64,000 bases of DNA from Tubulanus polymorphus (taxonomy: Eukaryota > Nemertea > Palaeonemertea > Tubulaniformes > Tubulanidae), in assembly GCF_964204645.1 (NCBI RefSeq), contig NC_134036.1, positions 9,286,704 through 9,350,703 of the forward strand, given 5' to 3'. This document shows, in pieces, positions 1-9,031 of the stretch. The number at the start of each line of letters is the position of its first letter. The first letter of the stretch is position 1. The position numbers were made by a program, and so were the translations under genes. The notes beneath the pieces are model-generated. The model did not search any database. It worked only from the letters and a program-made list of their open reading frames with translations, and was not told the DNA's origin.

Positions 1-1
1 A

Positions 2-1225
2 TTAACTAATTTAGAAATTTATGTTACTGAATCACAGTTTTTTATTTCTAAAATGGAAAATATATTTAATACATATGAAGTTACTTTTACTCGAGATGAA
101 TATAATATATATAAAGTAAAATCTAATATGAAATATTGGCAGAATCAATTAAATTTTGCTGTTTATTGTGCAACAACAGGATGTGGAATTAGTTGGAATG
201 ATCATTTAAATAACTTAGATAAAAATTTGAAGTATTCTGATTTAAAATTAATTCACACAATATTTAGATTTCACACATATTTTCAAATCAGAATAATATT
301 AAATGAATTAGAATGTCCTTTACCTGGGTCTAAATATTTTAAAGAATTGGATAATAATATTAATATATCCAAGTTTTATAAAATATGTAATGAATTTAAT
401 ATAAATATTAATTCCGATTTTAGAGCGCATGGTAAATTGCAAGGTGTCGGTGAACAGTATGAAATAAAAAGAATTGATTATATGCATAGAATTGGAGCTT
501 ATCATAATTATAAAATTGATAATAATAATGGTTGGGTTAATTTCATTTTAGAAAATGGTGAAGGTTTTACAAAATCAGGTATACAAAGAATAAATCAATC
601 TATTAGAATTTATTTGATATGTATTCTAGGCGCTCAAGTTGAAACAAGATCCCCAATAATTGGAAATGATAACACTTCATTCGATGCGCAGAAACAGTTT
701 AAAGTTTTATTTGAAGATTCAATTCATAATGATAAAAATAGATCGATTCCAGAAAACATTATAAGATATCAAAATTATTTAGATAAATCTCATGTAAGAC
801 TTAATTATTGTATAGGCCCTAATCTATTAATTATTTCTAATGATTTAGTATTGAAGATGGGAAATATAATTGGTTATAATAATCTAATTAAAACTGCAAC
901 AATAAATAATTCATTTGGATTAAATGATATAAATAAAAAGATTATTACTGCCCCAAAATTAATGGAAGGTGAAAAAAATAAAAAACATATTCAATCAACA
1001 GAAACTAAAACTAAGAATATTAAATTAAATAATGATTCCAAAATAAAAGATTACAATACATCAGAAAATGGTGCCGTACGGCACCCACACGGTGATAATA
1101 GAACTGATAAAATTCAACATGATATAATTAAACAAAATGATGATAATAAATCACATGAAAATACTAAATTAGCTATAACTTGTATAGGAATTGTAATCGG
1201 AGGAATATTATATTTTAAATTTTAA
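2..1225 (+). CDS. Penton-like minor capsid protein, 5' partial, with C-terminal membrane segment
   Basis: The frame is open from base 2, and the ATG at 53 is internal: the copy in element 2 begins about 220 codons earlier, with a start region (YRIFVDSRRLTNY) typical of Polinton penton proteins. In the family this single-jelly-roll protein caps the capsid vertices. The visible part is rich in Asn and Ile. Its last 70 residues are a hydrophilic, probably disordered linker followed by a hydrophobic tail (LAITCIGIVIGGILYF), which would anchor the protein in a membrane and is unexpected for a penton. A 27-bp palindromic insert lies in the linker (1070-1096). The next gene starts 17 nt after the stop. 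Penton identity is by family resemblance and position and is moderately sure. Confidence 0.75.
   Translation, partial: LTNLEIYVTESQFFISKMENIFNTYEVTFTRDEYNIYKVKSNMKYWQNQLNFAVYCATTGCGISWNDHLNNLDKNLKYSDLKLIHTIFRFHTYFQIRIILNELECPLPGSKYFKELDNNINISKFYKICNEFNININSDFRAHGKLQGVGEQYEIKRIDYMHRIGAYHNYKIDNNNGWVNFILENGEGFTKSGIQRINQSIRIYLICILGAQVETRSPIIGNDNTSFDAQKQFKVLFEDSIHNDKNRSIPENIIRYQNYLDKSHVRLNYCIGPNLLIISNDLVLKMGNIIGYNNLIKTATINNSFGLNDINKKIITAPKLMEGEKNKKHIQSTETKTKNIKLNNDSKIKDYNTSENGAVRHPHGDNRTDKIQHDIIKQNDDNKSHENTKLAITCIGIVIGGILYFKF
1070..1096 (+). repeat. 27-bp in-frame palindromic insert, copy 1 (penton gene)
   Basis: It begins with the perfect 16-nt palindrome GGTGCCGTACGGCACC and continues CACACGGTGAT. 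It reads G-A-V-R-H-P-H-G-D in frame. The matching place in element 2 (near 41700) lacks it. The same unit occurs at 4979-5005 and 7321-7347. Confidence 0.85.
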
Positions 1226-1241
1226 TTTTTTTATTATGTAA

Positions 1242-2915
1242 ATGGATGTAGAAGGTGGAGAAGATATTCCATTGGATCCTTTAGATGAACCTGGTATAAG
1301 TGATGAACAACAACCTGATTTTGATGAAACAAGTTTCAGTAATGATAATAAAACGGCATATAATACTAATTTAGGTGAAGATGATGATTATGATGATGAT
1401 CCCGAATTACGTGAAAAATTAAATAAATATTTAGAAGCTCCTGAAAGGGGTAGAATTTCAACTAGAACAGAAAGAAAAGAATTTATGAAACTATTAGTAA
1501 AACAACAAGAAAAATATCCTGATAAACCTATGGAATTATATAAAATGAAATCTAGAGTAACAGATACAATTGTTAACGAATTACTACCAATAGCTGTAAT
1601 AGATGAAATTGATACTGAAGATATTGTAGAACAAATTTTTAAAGATGACCCATATTTCACGAATAATTTAGAATTTAAAAATGATTCATGGTATTATAAT
1701 CTTGAATTAAATAGGAATACTGTATCAATTCAATTATCTAGAATGGGTCAAGAAAATATTTTTGAACCTGGAATGCGAGCATTATCTACAATTGAAGGTT
1801 CAAAAGGTGGTAGAGAATTTCTCAGAATTATATGGAATGCAATCGATAGAATAAATGAAAAAGAACCAATTCCTAATATTGATATAAACAAATATTCACC
1901 ATTTAAAAATCCAAATCCAAATCCTACTGATTTTGATCCAGAAATGGAAGAGAATAGAAATCGATTAGATAGATTAAGATCTTCAACACCCGAAACATCG
2001 AGAAGAGACACTCAACAAATTGATAATGATTCAAGTAAATTACAATTAGAAAAACAAATTGATAGATTAAGAGATTCAGAAGAAGAAATGAATAGTACTG
2101 GAATAAATCGACTGCAATATTTACTAGAAAAAGGATTATTTGATTTAACTGATGATGAATTAGAAGCATTTCCTGAACAAACACGTAGAGAAATTAAAGG
2201 TACGCAAGAATCAGCTGATAAAATTGCGCATGATAAAAGTATAAGAGATTTTAAAATTAGAACTTTAGAAAAAGAATTAACTGATAAAAATAAAGAAATA
2301 GAACAATTAAAATTAGATAGAGATAATAAAGTTATTGAAGAAATTGAATTTAAAAAAAGAAATGCATATTTAGAAAAAGAAATTGATGATTTAGAATATA
2401 ACATAGAATTACAAAAAGAAGAAATTAAATTATTATTAAAATCATATGATTATAATATTAATAGATTAAAAGTTATTTTTAAAGATTTGTTGATTAAACC
2501 AAATTCTGAAATATCATTAAAAGACAGAATAAAGTTATTATTTAAATTAGAAGGAATAACAATTCTTTCAATTCTAACAGCTGTAACTATGTTATTTACA
2601 ACAATTGGTTTAGCAATATCAAATGCTTTGAAATCTACTCCTACTCCAAATAAACCAGATAAACCTCCAGGCAATAATTCTATACAAGATAAAGTTAAAG
2701 ATGGTTTAAAGAAATTAGCAAAATATTTATGGGAACTATCAAAGAAATCTGCTGCAGCCTTACCAGGAGTTATTGCTTCAATTGTTGGTTTTATATTGAA
2801 ATCTGCAGGAAACATTATTAACTTTGCTGCTGAACATATTATTTTATTTTTAATTACAGTTGTAAGTGCTATTATTTTTGGTTTAGTAAATATGATATCA
2901 AAAAATATCAAGTAA
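1242..2915 (+). CDS. Coiled-coil protein with C-terminal hydrophobic segments, probable virion component
   Basis: I do not recognise a named family. The 557-aa product has an acidic N-terminus (first 60 residues) and charged helical sequence. A long heptad-like coiled coil rich in K/E/L/I spans about residues 265-410. Three hydrophobic stretches follow at about 436-461, 505-527 and 532-552, separated by a Pro/Lys linker. It lies between penton and major capsid genes, on the same strand with short spacers, so a structural or membrane-remodelling role in the particle is likely (inference). The element 2 copy (39894-41563) keeps the same plan but is frameshifted. The start is fixed by conservation with that copy and the A-rich leader before ATG. 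Confidence 0.8.
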   Translation: MDVEGGEDIPLDPLDEPGISDEQQPDFDETSFSNDNKTAYNTNLGEDDDYDDDPELREKLNKYLEAPERGRISTRTERKEFMKLLVKQQEKYPDKPMELYKMKSRVTDTIVNELLPIAVIDEIDTEDIVEQIFKDDPYFTNNLEFKNDSWYYNLELNRNTVSIQLSRMGQENIFEPGMRALSTIEGSKGGREFLRIIWNAIDRINEKEPIPNIDINKYSPFKNPNPNPTDFDPEMEENRNRLDRLRSSTPETSRRDTQQIDNDSSKLQLEKQIDRLRDSEEEMNSTGINRLQYLLEKGLFDLTDDELEAFPEQTRREIKGTQESADKIAHDKSIRDFKIRTLEKELTDKNKEIEQLKLDRDNKVIEEIEFKKRNAYLEKEIDDLEYNIELQKEEIKLLLKSYDYNINRLKVIFKDLLIKPNSEISLKDRIKLLFKLEGITILSILTAVTMLFTTIGLAISNALKSTPTPNKPDKPPGNNSIQDKVKDGLKKLAKYLWELSKKSAAALPGVIASIVGFILKSAGNIINFAAEHIILFLITVVSAIIFGLVNMISKNIK

Positions 2916-2945
2916 ACCATGATATCAAAAAATATCAAGTAAACC
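2892..2945 (+). repeat. Tandem 27-nt duplication over a stop codon
   Basis: The unit atgatatcaaaaaatatcaa plus gtaaacc occurs twice head to tail. The stop of the coiled-coil gene lies in the first unit. Element 2 has one copy, so the duplication is recent and lies just outside the coding sequence. Confidence 0.85.
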
Positions 2946-2984
2946 ATGATTAAAAATAAATAATTAATTTTTTTTGTTAAATAA

Positions 2985-4232
2985 ATGAGTGGGAGTTATA
3001 TAAGTCCTTCTAAGATTTCTAGAATATCTAATGCTATTAAAGCAGAAAGATCACATCATATAATTACTCATAACCCTTCAAATATTAATCCCGATGAAAC
3101 GTTATATGTTAGAATTCCTCGATTAACACAAAATACTTTTTATGTTCCAAATAGTATTTATTTATCAGCTGATATAAAAGTAATCGGTAATAATAATAAT
3201 TATGTCGTTGATAATGTTGGAAGATATTTGATTAAAAAGTTAACAATAAAGATTGGTCCGGAAACAGTTTTCTCATTAGATGATTATAATTTATTTATGC
3301 ATTATAAAGATTTATGGTTAACTAAAGAAAATAGAAATAATATGATATTTCAGGGTATTCAATCAGAAAACCAAAATAAATTAAGATCAGAAGCTAATAG
3401 CGCAATATTAACAAATGATGTAGATAAATTGATAAAAAGTATATATGGAAGTAAATATAAAATTCCATTAGATTTTGAATTGATAAATAATAATGCACCT
3501 TTATATAAATACGCAATTCAAGAAGATATTATATTTGAGATAACATTTGCTCCTGTAAATGAAATTGTATTATCTAGCGTTAATAAAGATATGAGTTATA
3601 AATTATCGAATATATGTTTAGAATATGATACAGTAACTGATGAAAATATTTCAAGTATAATTCAAATTCAATACAATCAAGGGTTTTCATTATTATATGA
3701 TTATATTGATAAATTTAAAACTGTAACTATTAATGCAAATGATGAAATAATTAATGAGAATATTAACTTCCCTAGAAGATCTATTAAAGGTATATTAATA
3801 TTTTTTACCATTGGAACGTATACTAATGGCGCAATAAATGTTGATAATTATTATAATCCTGAAATAACAAAAGTAGAAATAACTATCGAAGGAATAGCGA
3901 ATAAAATATTTTGTCAAGGAATGAGAATGATTGATCAATGGGTAGAAATTAAAAAACATTTTATGAATGAAAAAATAAAATCATTTGAAAATTGTAACAT
4001 TAATCAAATTGATTATTATACCGGTAATAAATATGCATTATGGTTAGATTTTAGAACAACTGAAGATAATTCATTACATGGTTCTGGAAAAAAATTACAA
4101 AATACAAAAGATGGAATACAATTATTCATGACAAAGAAAAAGGGAATCAAAAATTTTAAAATGCATATTTATATTTTATCTGACGCGCAATTAAATATTG
4201 TAAATTCACAATTAGATAGTGTTATGTATTAA
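2985..4232 (+). CDS. MCP: Major capsid protein, double jelly-roll
   Basis: The 415-aa product matches the Polinton/adintovirus major capsid family in length, gene position and N-terminal layout: a short basic arm, then beta-rich sequence with the family-like run RIPRLTQNTFYVPNSIYLSA. Double-jelly-roll proteins trimerise into the hexons of an icosahedral shell. No membrane segment or signal is visible. It sits between the coiled-coil gene (69-nt spacer) and the zinc-finger gene (32-nt spacer), and the ATG is preceded by a T-rich run and AAATAA. The frame is fully open, while the element 2 copy has a frameshift and a nonsense codon. Family assignment is from memory of the group and has not been searched. 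Confidence 0.85.
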   Translation: MSGSYISPSKISRISNAIKAERSHHIITHNPSNINPDETLYVRIPRLTQNTFYVPNSIYLSADIKVIGNNNNYVVDNVGRYLIKKLTIKIGPETVFSLDDYNLFMHYKDLWLTKENRNNMIFQGIQSENQNKLRSEANSAILTNDVDKLIKSIYGSKYKIPLDFELINNNAPLYKYAIQEDIIFEITFAPVNEIVLSSVNKDMSYKLSNICLEYDTVTDENISSIIQIQYNQGFSLLYDYIDKFKTVTINANDEIINENINFPRRSIKGILIFFTIGTYTNGAINVDNYYNPEITKVEITIEGIANKIFCQGMRMIDQWVEIKKHFMNEKIKSFENCNINQIDYYTGNKYALWLDFRTTEDNSLHGSGKKLQNTKDGIQLFMTKKKGIKNFKMHIYILSDAQLNIVNSQLDSVMY

Positions 4233-4264
4233 AATTTTAACTTTAATAAAAATGTATATAATAA

Positions 4265-5254
4265 ATGGAAGGAGGTAAAGTATATAAACATATTCCATAC
4301 ATCGATACACATGAAAATAATGATGGTTTATATTATGTAATACCTTGTAATATAGCATTGATATTTGATCCTATTTTTAAAAATTATAAAACTAAACTGA
4401 TAGAAATCGATAATAATAAAAGTGGTGTTGTTGATAATTTAAGTAATGTAATACCTACTACACCTATAATACCTACTACTACACCTGTAATACCTACTAC
4501 TACATCTGTAATACCTACTACTACATCTGTAATACCTACTACATCTGTAATACCTTCTACATCTAATAACGTAATACCTTCTACACCTGTAATACCTTCT
4601 ACATCTAATAATGTAATACCTTCTACATCTAATAATGCAATAATATTAAATGTTAGTGAAAATAGAAATTATTGTGGTTATTGTAATGGTGAATTTTCAA
4701 ACGCTCCATCAAATTGGAATAAACATATGAATACAAATTCACATATTACTAATGTTATAGAACGTGTTGGCAAAAAAGAATTTATAGAACACCCATTTAG
4801 ATATGTTACAAAATTTGTTTCAAATAAAAAAGTAAATGGTAAAGAATTATATAAAGATTTATTATTAGCAACACCTAATAACGATGAATTAGATTTAACC
4901 GATGCTAATGAAATATTAGGATCAAACACTGTAAATGAAATATTAGGAGCAAACACTAATAAAGATAATAATGAAAATGGTGCCATACAGCACCCACAAA
5001 GTGATATAGTTACAGATAAACATATTGATAATAAATATTCTATGAAACATGAAGAAGAAACTATTGATGATATAATAGAAAGGATGAATAAGCATAACAA
5101 TGAAACAACTATTGATGATTTGGTAAAAAAGGTGAAAAAGGTGGAAAAAAATTATAAAGATGTTGATGTAGATTCGGTAGAGCAGTTAAATATGTTGTTA
5201 GGGTCGTCTGATAGTGAAAGTGATTCAGAAATTAATTATCTAACACTCGAATAA
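4265..5254 (+). CDS. Zinc-finger protein with VIPTT repeat
   Basis: The 329-aa product starts with about 55 conserved residues (MEGGKVYKHIPYID). A tandem low-complexity block of V-I-P-T-T/S units follows at about 60-125. One C2H2-type finger (YCGYCNGEF, with H-x5-H) lies near 138-162, and a hydrophilic acidic tail ends in SDSESDSEI. The third copy of the 27-bp insert lies at 4979-5005. The element 2 counterpart shares start and position but has a different repeat (IETKIED) and three fingers. Element 3 keeps only the tail. Function is unknown. Fingers of this form suggest nucleic-acid binding, and the position next to MCP suggests a late gene. Confidence 0.75.
   Translation: MEGGKVYKHIPYIDTHENNDGLYYVIPCNIALIFDPIFKNYKTKLIEIDNNKSGVVDNLSNVIPTTPIIPTTTPVIPTTTSVIPTTTSVIPTTSVIPSTSNNVIPSTPVIPSTSNNVIPSTSNNAIILNVSENRNYCGYCNGEFSNAPSNWNKHMNTNSHITNVIERVGKKEFIEHPFRYVTKFVSNKKVNGKELYKDLLLATPNNDELDLTDANEILGSNTVNEILGANTNKDNNENGAIQHPQSDIVTDKHIDNKYSMKHEEETIDDIIERMNKHNNETTIDDLVKKVKKVEKNYKDVDVDSVEQLNMLLGSSDSESDSEINYLTLE
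4979..5005 (+). repeat. 27-bp in-frame palindromic insert, copy 2 (zinc-finger gene)
   Basis: GGTGCCATACAGCACC plus CACAAAGTGAT, reading G-A-I-Q-H-P-Q-S-D. The palindrome carries paired changes (CGTACG to CATACAG). Element 3 has the same flanks (GAAAAT then ATAGTTACAGAT) joined without the insert, near 54700. Confidence 0.85.
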
Positions 5255-5393
5255 TAAAGGTTGAAAATTATATAAAATAATAGTAAATAAAAAAAGGTTT
5301 TAATTATTTAAGGTATCTAATAGGGTATCAGGTATTAGGGCATCTAATGGGGTATTAGGTATTAAGGTATCTAATACATAGGTATACAAATAG
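5255..5393. repeat. Convergent intergenic minisatellite
   Basis: A/T-rich spacer between the two convergent gene groups, with degenerate direct repeats around GGTATCTAATAGGGTATCAGGTATTAG. It probably holds transcription ends for both sides (inference). Elements 2 and 3 have other tandem repeats at the same place. Confidence 0.6.
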
Positions 5394-6008
5394 TTATTTT
5401 ATAAATTTATATTCATATGGAAATTGTAATCTCATAAGTAATTTGGAACCTTTATTATTCTTTAATTTATTCATATATTCATCATGTAATTCAGTAGGTA
5501 TAATTTGATTTTCTTCTAATGATTGTTGCATAGATTTTTTATCTTTGTTATAAAATAAAACTAGAAATCTTATATTCTCTCTAAAATCTTTCACAATTGA
5601 ATTATATTTTTGATTTAAAACCCATGTTGTTATCCCAAAATGTCTACCAGAGAAAGCTAAATAACATAACTCACTTTCTCTAACTTTTGAATCATGTAAA
5701 TTTGCGCAATCATCAATAATAAATAATGTATTAGATCCTTTATAAATATCTATTGCAATTTTTATACAATTATCTAAATTATCTTTCACTGTTTTAGAAT
5801 TTAATATAATAAACTTTTTATCTTTAAAAACTATATCTCTATTATACGTTTCATTCATTTCATAAGTAGGACAGAATAATATTATATTATCAAAATGATT
5901 CTTATAAATAGTTTCTAACAAGTCTAATATGAAGTGTGTTTTACCACAATTTGTAACTCCAGTAACTAACATATTATGTGGTTCAAATATAAATAAATCT
6001 TTATTCAT
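5394..6008 (-). CDS. Genome-packaging ATPase, FtsK/HerA (A32-like)
   Basis: The 204-aa protein has Walker A near residues 16-23 (GVTNCGKT), Walker B near 94-98 (LFIIDDCA) and a later Asn (TTWVLNQK) where these ATPases keep a sensor. In Polintons and nucleocytoplasmic viruses this enzyme hydrolyses ATP to pump DNA into the procapsid. Size fits the short Polinton form. Its ATG overlaps the end of the integrase gene by 8 nt (ATGAATAA), and all three elements keep this overlap. Element 3 has an intact copy and element 2 a copy with one nonsense codon. Conservation here is the highest of any gene in the family. Confidence 0.92.
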   Translation of the reverse strand: MNKDLFIFEPHNMLVTGVTNCGKTHFILDLLETIYKNHFDNIILFCPTYEMNETYNRDIVFKDKKFIILNSKTVKDNLDNCIKIAIDIYKGSNTLFIIDDCANLHDSKVRESELCYLAFSGRHFGITTWVLNQKYNSIVKDFRENIRFLVLFYNKDKKSMQQSLEENQIIPTELHDEYMNKLKNNKGSKLLMRLQFPYEYKFIK

Positions 6009-7086
6009 TTATTCTTTTAATTTTACTAGATAAAATCCATTCATTGAATTTATCATCATATCCTTTATATTTCACCAAAGAATACTTTTTTCCTTTAAGA
6101 GTTTTAGTTTTTAATACTTTTTCTATTTTGTATTCTATTTCATCTGGATTTGGTACAAGTGATAATTCTTGTTCATAGAAATAACCTAATATTTCTTCAT
6201 CTTTTAGATCTTCTAATTTATAAACAAATGGTTTAGTTAATATTATCTTTTTAATTTTAAATATTTCTTCAGTAAAATTAGGGGTATAACCTTTATAAAA
6301 TGTTTTTCTATATTTAGAAATTCTAACGTGTTGTCCTATTTTAAATTTAGGTTCTCCAAAATCATGTGTAACAAACGCACCATATAAATTATTCCAAACT
6401 ATTTCTGAATTTTCTTCTTTTCTAGCTTGTATAGGTTTCATATTTATAGAACTATGTTTAGAATTATTATAACCTTTAACTAAATCATCTAACACATCGA
6501 TATATTTATATGTTTCATTAGCGGTGAAATATTTCCACATTCTAGTTTTCAATGTTTTATTAAATCTTTCTATAACGGATGCTTTTTTATCTGAATGTGT
6601 TGAAAAATATTCTACATCGTTATCAGATAATAGTTTTTTGAAATGTTTGTTATAAAATTCTTTACCTTCATCAAATTGTATTTTATCTGGGATAGCTTCT
6701 TTAAATATTAATTTGAAAGAATTTGTAACTTCTATACCAGTTTTATTTTTAATCGGGATACTCCATGCGTATCTACTGAATATATCTATAACATTTAGTA
6801 TCCAAAAATATCCTTTGTTATATTCTTCTAAGTTTTTCATGTCAATTAAATCAGCTTGCCATTGTTGGTCAATATATGAAACCATTACTTTTCTTGTTAA
6901 ATATTTTTTATCCATCTTTTTATGAATTTGATATGTGGGTTGATTTTGTAACCATGATTTTAATTCACTATATTTTATTTTTTCTTTATCAGATTTAATT
7001 TTATCCCATAATTCTGAAACGTTAGAATATGATACTTCACGTTCTGGGTTGTAATATAAATCTCTCAAATATTGTTCTTTTTTCAT
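6001..7086 (-). CDS. INT: Retroviral-type integrase with C-terminal chromodomain
   Basis: A 361-aa DDE integrase. An N-terminal helical region (1-60) precedes the rve core. Catalytic residues are D79 (WQADLIDM), D139 (IQFDEGKEF) and E173 (SVIERFNKTLK). A small SH3-like stretch follows near 235-290, and a chromodomain lies at about 312-358 (VLKTKTLKGKKYSLVKYKGY, W near 350). It inserts element DNA with a short target duplication. The chromodomain may steer insertion to marked chromatin (known for related integrases, not shown here). It is followed after an 8-nt overlap by the ATPase. The frame is intact here, broken in element 2, and reduced to the tail in element 3. Confidence 0.93.
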   Translation of the reverse strand: MKKEQYLRDLYYNPEREVSYSNVSELWDKIKSDKEKIKYSELKSWLQNQPTYQIHKKMDKKYLTRKVMVSYIDQQWQADLIDMKNLEEYNKGYFWILNVIDIFSRYAWSIPIKNKTGIEVTNSFKLIFKEAIPDKIQFDEGKEFYNKHFKKLLSDNDVEYFSTHSDKKASVIERFNKTLKTRMWKYFTANETYKYIDVLDDLVKGYNNSKHSSINMKPIQARKEENSEIVWNNLYGAFVTHDFGEPKFKIGQHVRISKYRKTFYKGYTPNFTEEIFKIKKIILTKPFVYKLEDLKDEEILGYFYEQELSLVPNPDEIEYKIEKVLKTKTLKGKKYSLVKYKGYDDKFNEWILSSKIKRINE

Positions 7087-7092
7087 CTTATT

Positions 7093-7488
7093 TTAATCCA
7101 TTAATAATAATCTTGGTTTATTTTCAATGACTTTATCATTTGACTTATTTTCTGGTATGATAGGTTTATTGTCATTGGAATCATCTTTATCATCAGATTT
7201 GAATTTTGATTTATATATTACACCAGATAATATAATAACTGTTACTAATCCAATTGTAATATATAATTTATAATTACTTCCAGCATTAGAAGAATTAGAT
7301 GGATTATTATTTGAATCAATACCACCGTGTGGGTGCCGTACGGCACCATCAGATAATTTCTGTGATTCATTTATATCAGTTAATTTCTTTTTCTTAGCTT
7401 TTTTTAATTCTGATGATCTTTTACCTAATTCTCTTGCCCATTTAATTTGTTTCTCGGATCTAGCCTTTTTCTTAACTCCATCACTCAT
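7093..7488 (-). CDS. Small one-pass membrane protein
   Basis: The 131-aa product has a strongly basic N-terminus (KKKARSEKQIKWAREL and a KKAKKKK run), a Ser/Asn linker, one transmembrane segment near 78-97 (LYITIGLVTVIILSGVIY) and a charged tail. No signal peptide is seen. A 27-bp palindromic insert sits in the linker and is absent from the element 2 copy. It overlaps the upstream gene by 8 nt (ATGAGTGA), as in element 2. Role unknown. With two other membrane-segment proteins in the element, a membrane step in particle formation is possible (inference). Confidence 0.75.
   Translation of the reverse strand: MSDGVKKKARSEKQIKWARELGKRSSELKKAKKKKLTDINESQKLSDGAVRHPHGGIDSNNNPSNSSNAGSNYKLYITIGLVTVIILSGVIYKSKFKSDDKDDSNDNKPIIPENKSNDKVIENKPRLLLMD
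7321..7347 (-). repeat. 27-bp in-frame palindromic insert, copy 3 (membrane protein gene)
   Basis: Read on -, GGTGCCGTACGGCACC plus CACACGGTGGT, encoding G-A-V-R-H-P-H-G-G. In element 2 the flanks TCTGAT and ATTGAT are directly joined (near 35075), so the insert is exactly nine codons. Confidence 0.88.
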
Positions 7489-8083
7489 TTATTTTAGTTA
7501 ATTTTTGTTCTGATTCATTTTCTGTTTCGACGTTTGGTTGTAGTACATCTGTTTCGTTCTTACCTGATTTATATTCCATAGGTTTGATGTTCGAAAATGT
7601 TATGACGCCAGTAGAAATCAATGTCATAACCGATCCTAATTGAAATGAAGCATAACCGACCCATTTTTGTAATTCAGTCATAACTAAGTAGTCATTTTTC
7701 AAATCATTATATAATTTATTTTCATCATCAATTGGTATTAACTGGTTACATAATTTTGAATAACATTTGACAATACCATTCGAAATAGAATCATTTATTT
7801 TAGATAATCTTGCCTCTTCATAAATCTTAAAATATTTTATTACTTTTTCTTTATTCATATTATCTAATTCTTGAAAAGTTGTTGTTTTACCAATAAACTC
7901 TTTAGTTTTTCCACTCGCAATCAATAGTTCTAGATGATGCTTACAATATAAATAGTATTCATAATCTATATTGTTATTAACTTGAATAGAATTAGAAACA
8001 ACTGTATCCTTATTATCACTAATACCTAAATCATCTAATGTTTTTTCAATATCAATACTATTCTTATTAGATTTCTTTGACAT
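7481..8083 (-). CDS. Conserved element protein of unknown function, 200 aa
   Basis: Not recognised. It has a hydrophilic Lys/Asn/Asp-rich N-terminus, a helical middle (about 40-130) with several Cys (YCKHHLELL; VKCYSKLCNQL), and a moderately hydrophobic stretch near 145-165 (ASFQLGSVMTLISTGVITF) that could be membrane-inserted. No catalytic motif of a protease or nuclease is visible. It is conserved in element 2 (34343-34944, broken) with the same neighbours and the same 8-nt overlap with the membrane gene, so it belongs to the element's core set. Confidence 0.7.
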   Translation of the reverse strand: MSKKSNKNSIDIEKTLDDLGISDNKDTVVSNSIQVNNNIDYEYYLYCKHHLELLIASGKTKEFIGKTTTFQELDNMNKEKVIKYFKIYEEARLSKINDSISNGIVKCYSKLCNQLIPIDDENKLYNDLKNDYLVMTELQKWVGYASFQLGSVMTLISTGVITFSNIKPMEYKSGKNETDVLQPNVETENESEQKLTKINE

Positions 8084-8331
8084 TTATATTAGAGAAATTT
8101 AATAAGAATAGTATTATAAGTATTATAAAATGATACTAGCTAGTTAAAGTTAAAGAATTCTAGTATTGACTACTGATACTAGCTATTTGAATTTAAAGAA
8201 TTTCTATTCGGATCTATTCAAAATATAAAGTATTCTCTTTTTGAAAAGAAAATATTAAAAATATAATAGAATTCGATAGCTAGTTGAAGTGATTGTTTTT
8301 TAAATACTTTTTATTTAAAATCTATTATTCT
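8084..8331. repeat. A/T-rich spacer with ctagctagttaaag repeats
   Basis: Short direct repeats of gatactagctagtta and ttaaagaattct flank runs of A/T. Element 2 has a similar block at about 34100-34320. It lies upstream of the 200-aa gene and downstream of HNH, so it may contain the promoter of the four-gene minus group. No defined signal is visible. Confidence 0.45.
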
Positions 8332-8994
8332 TTAACCACTCATTAAAGACTCAACGTATTGTTCATTATGTGTTGAATTCCATAATTCAATAAATTTTTT
8401 TACTTTTTCCAGTTGATTCAAATATAACTGTAAATCTATTCTATTAGATTTGATTTGATTTTCTTTCTTTTCTAAGGTCTTAAATTTTTCCAATTCCAAA
8501 TAAGTTTTTTATTGTATTCATCGTTCCTTTTTAAATTTAGATATTGGTAACACGTGATCAATATGAAAGTATTCACCGTAATTATCTATATTCATTTTAT
8601 CATCGAATTGAAATATAATCCATGATTTGAGAAATTCATCTGAACAACCCAATAAATTAGATAGTGTTTCTGAATATGTTTCTTTGTTAAATAATTGTGT
8701 TAATCTAGACCGTAAACATTGTTTCAATCTAAAATTAAGATCTGTTTGATATCTTTCTCTCATATATTCTGTCATATAATCATTATAAGATTCTCTATTA
8801 TCTTCTCGATATTGTTTGGTATATAGTTTAATGCAAGTTTTACAGTAATATTGAAAACCATCTTTGCTAATCTTACGCTTACTAAATTCTGTTAATGATT
8901 TATCTAATTCACATTTAGAACATTTCTTGTAACATATATTTATAACACCAGTGTTATTTGTAATATTGATAGTTTGTGGTTGTTCTGGTTCCAT
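8332..8994 (-). pseudogene. HNH endonuclease, frameshifted
   Basis: The N-terminal zinc-binding part (KKCSKCELDKSLTEFSKR then YYCKTCIKLY) and the nuclease core (YFHIDHVLPISKF) mark a CxxC-CxxC HNH nuclease like those found as free-standing or homing enzymes in phages and giant viruses. Compared with element 2 there is a one-base gain just after LPISKF that leads to a stop, and a one-base loss about 45 nt later restores the frame into the conserved C-terminus (FIELWNSTHNEQYVES). The product would stop at 158 aa, after the HNH core but without the tail. It is the only broken gene seen in element 1. Confidence 0.85.
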
Positions 8995-9031
8995 TTATTA
9001 TACGTATTTTTTTACTAAATTGGTTAATAAT

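Noticed and set aside
2450-2947. 165-codon open frame on - opposite the coiled-coil gene
   Set aside because: Antisense shadow of a conserved sense gene. Element 2 conservation follows the sense frame.
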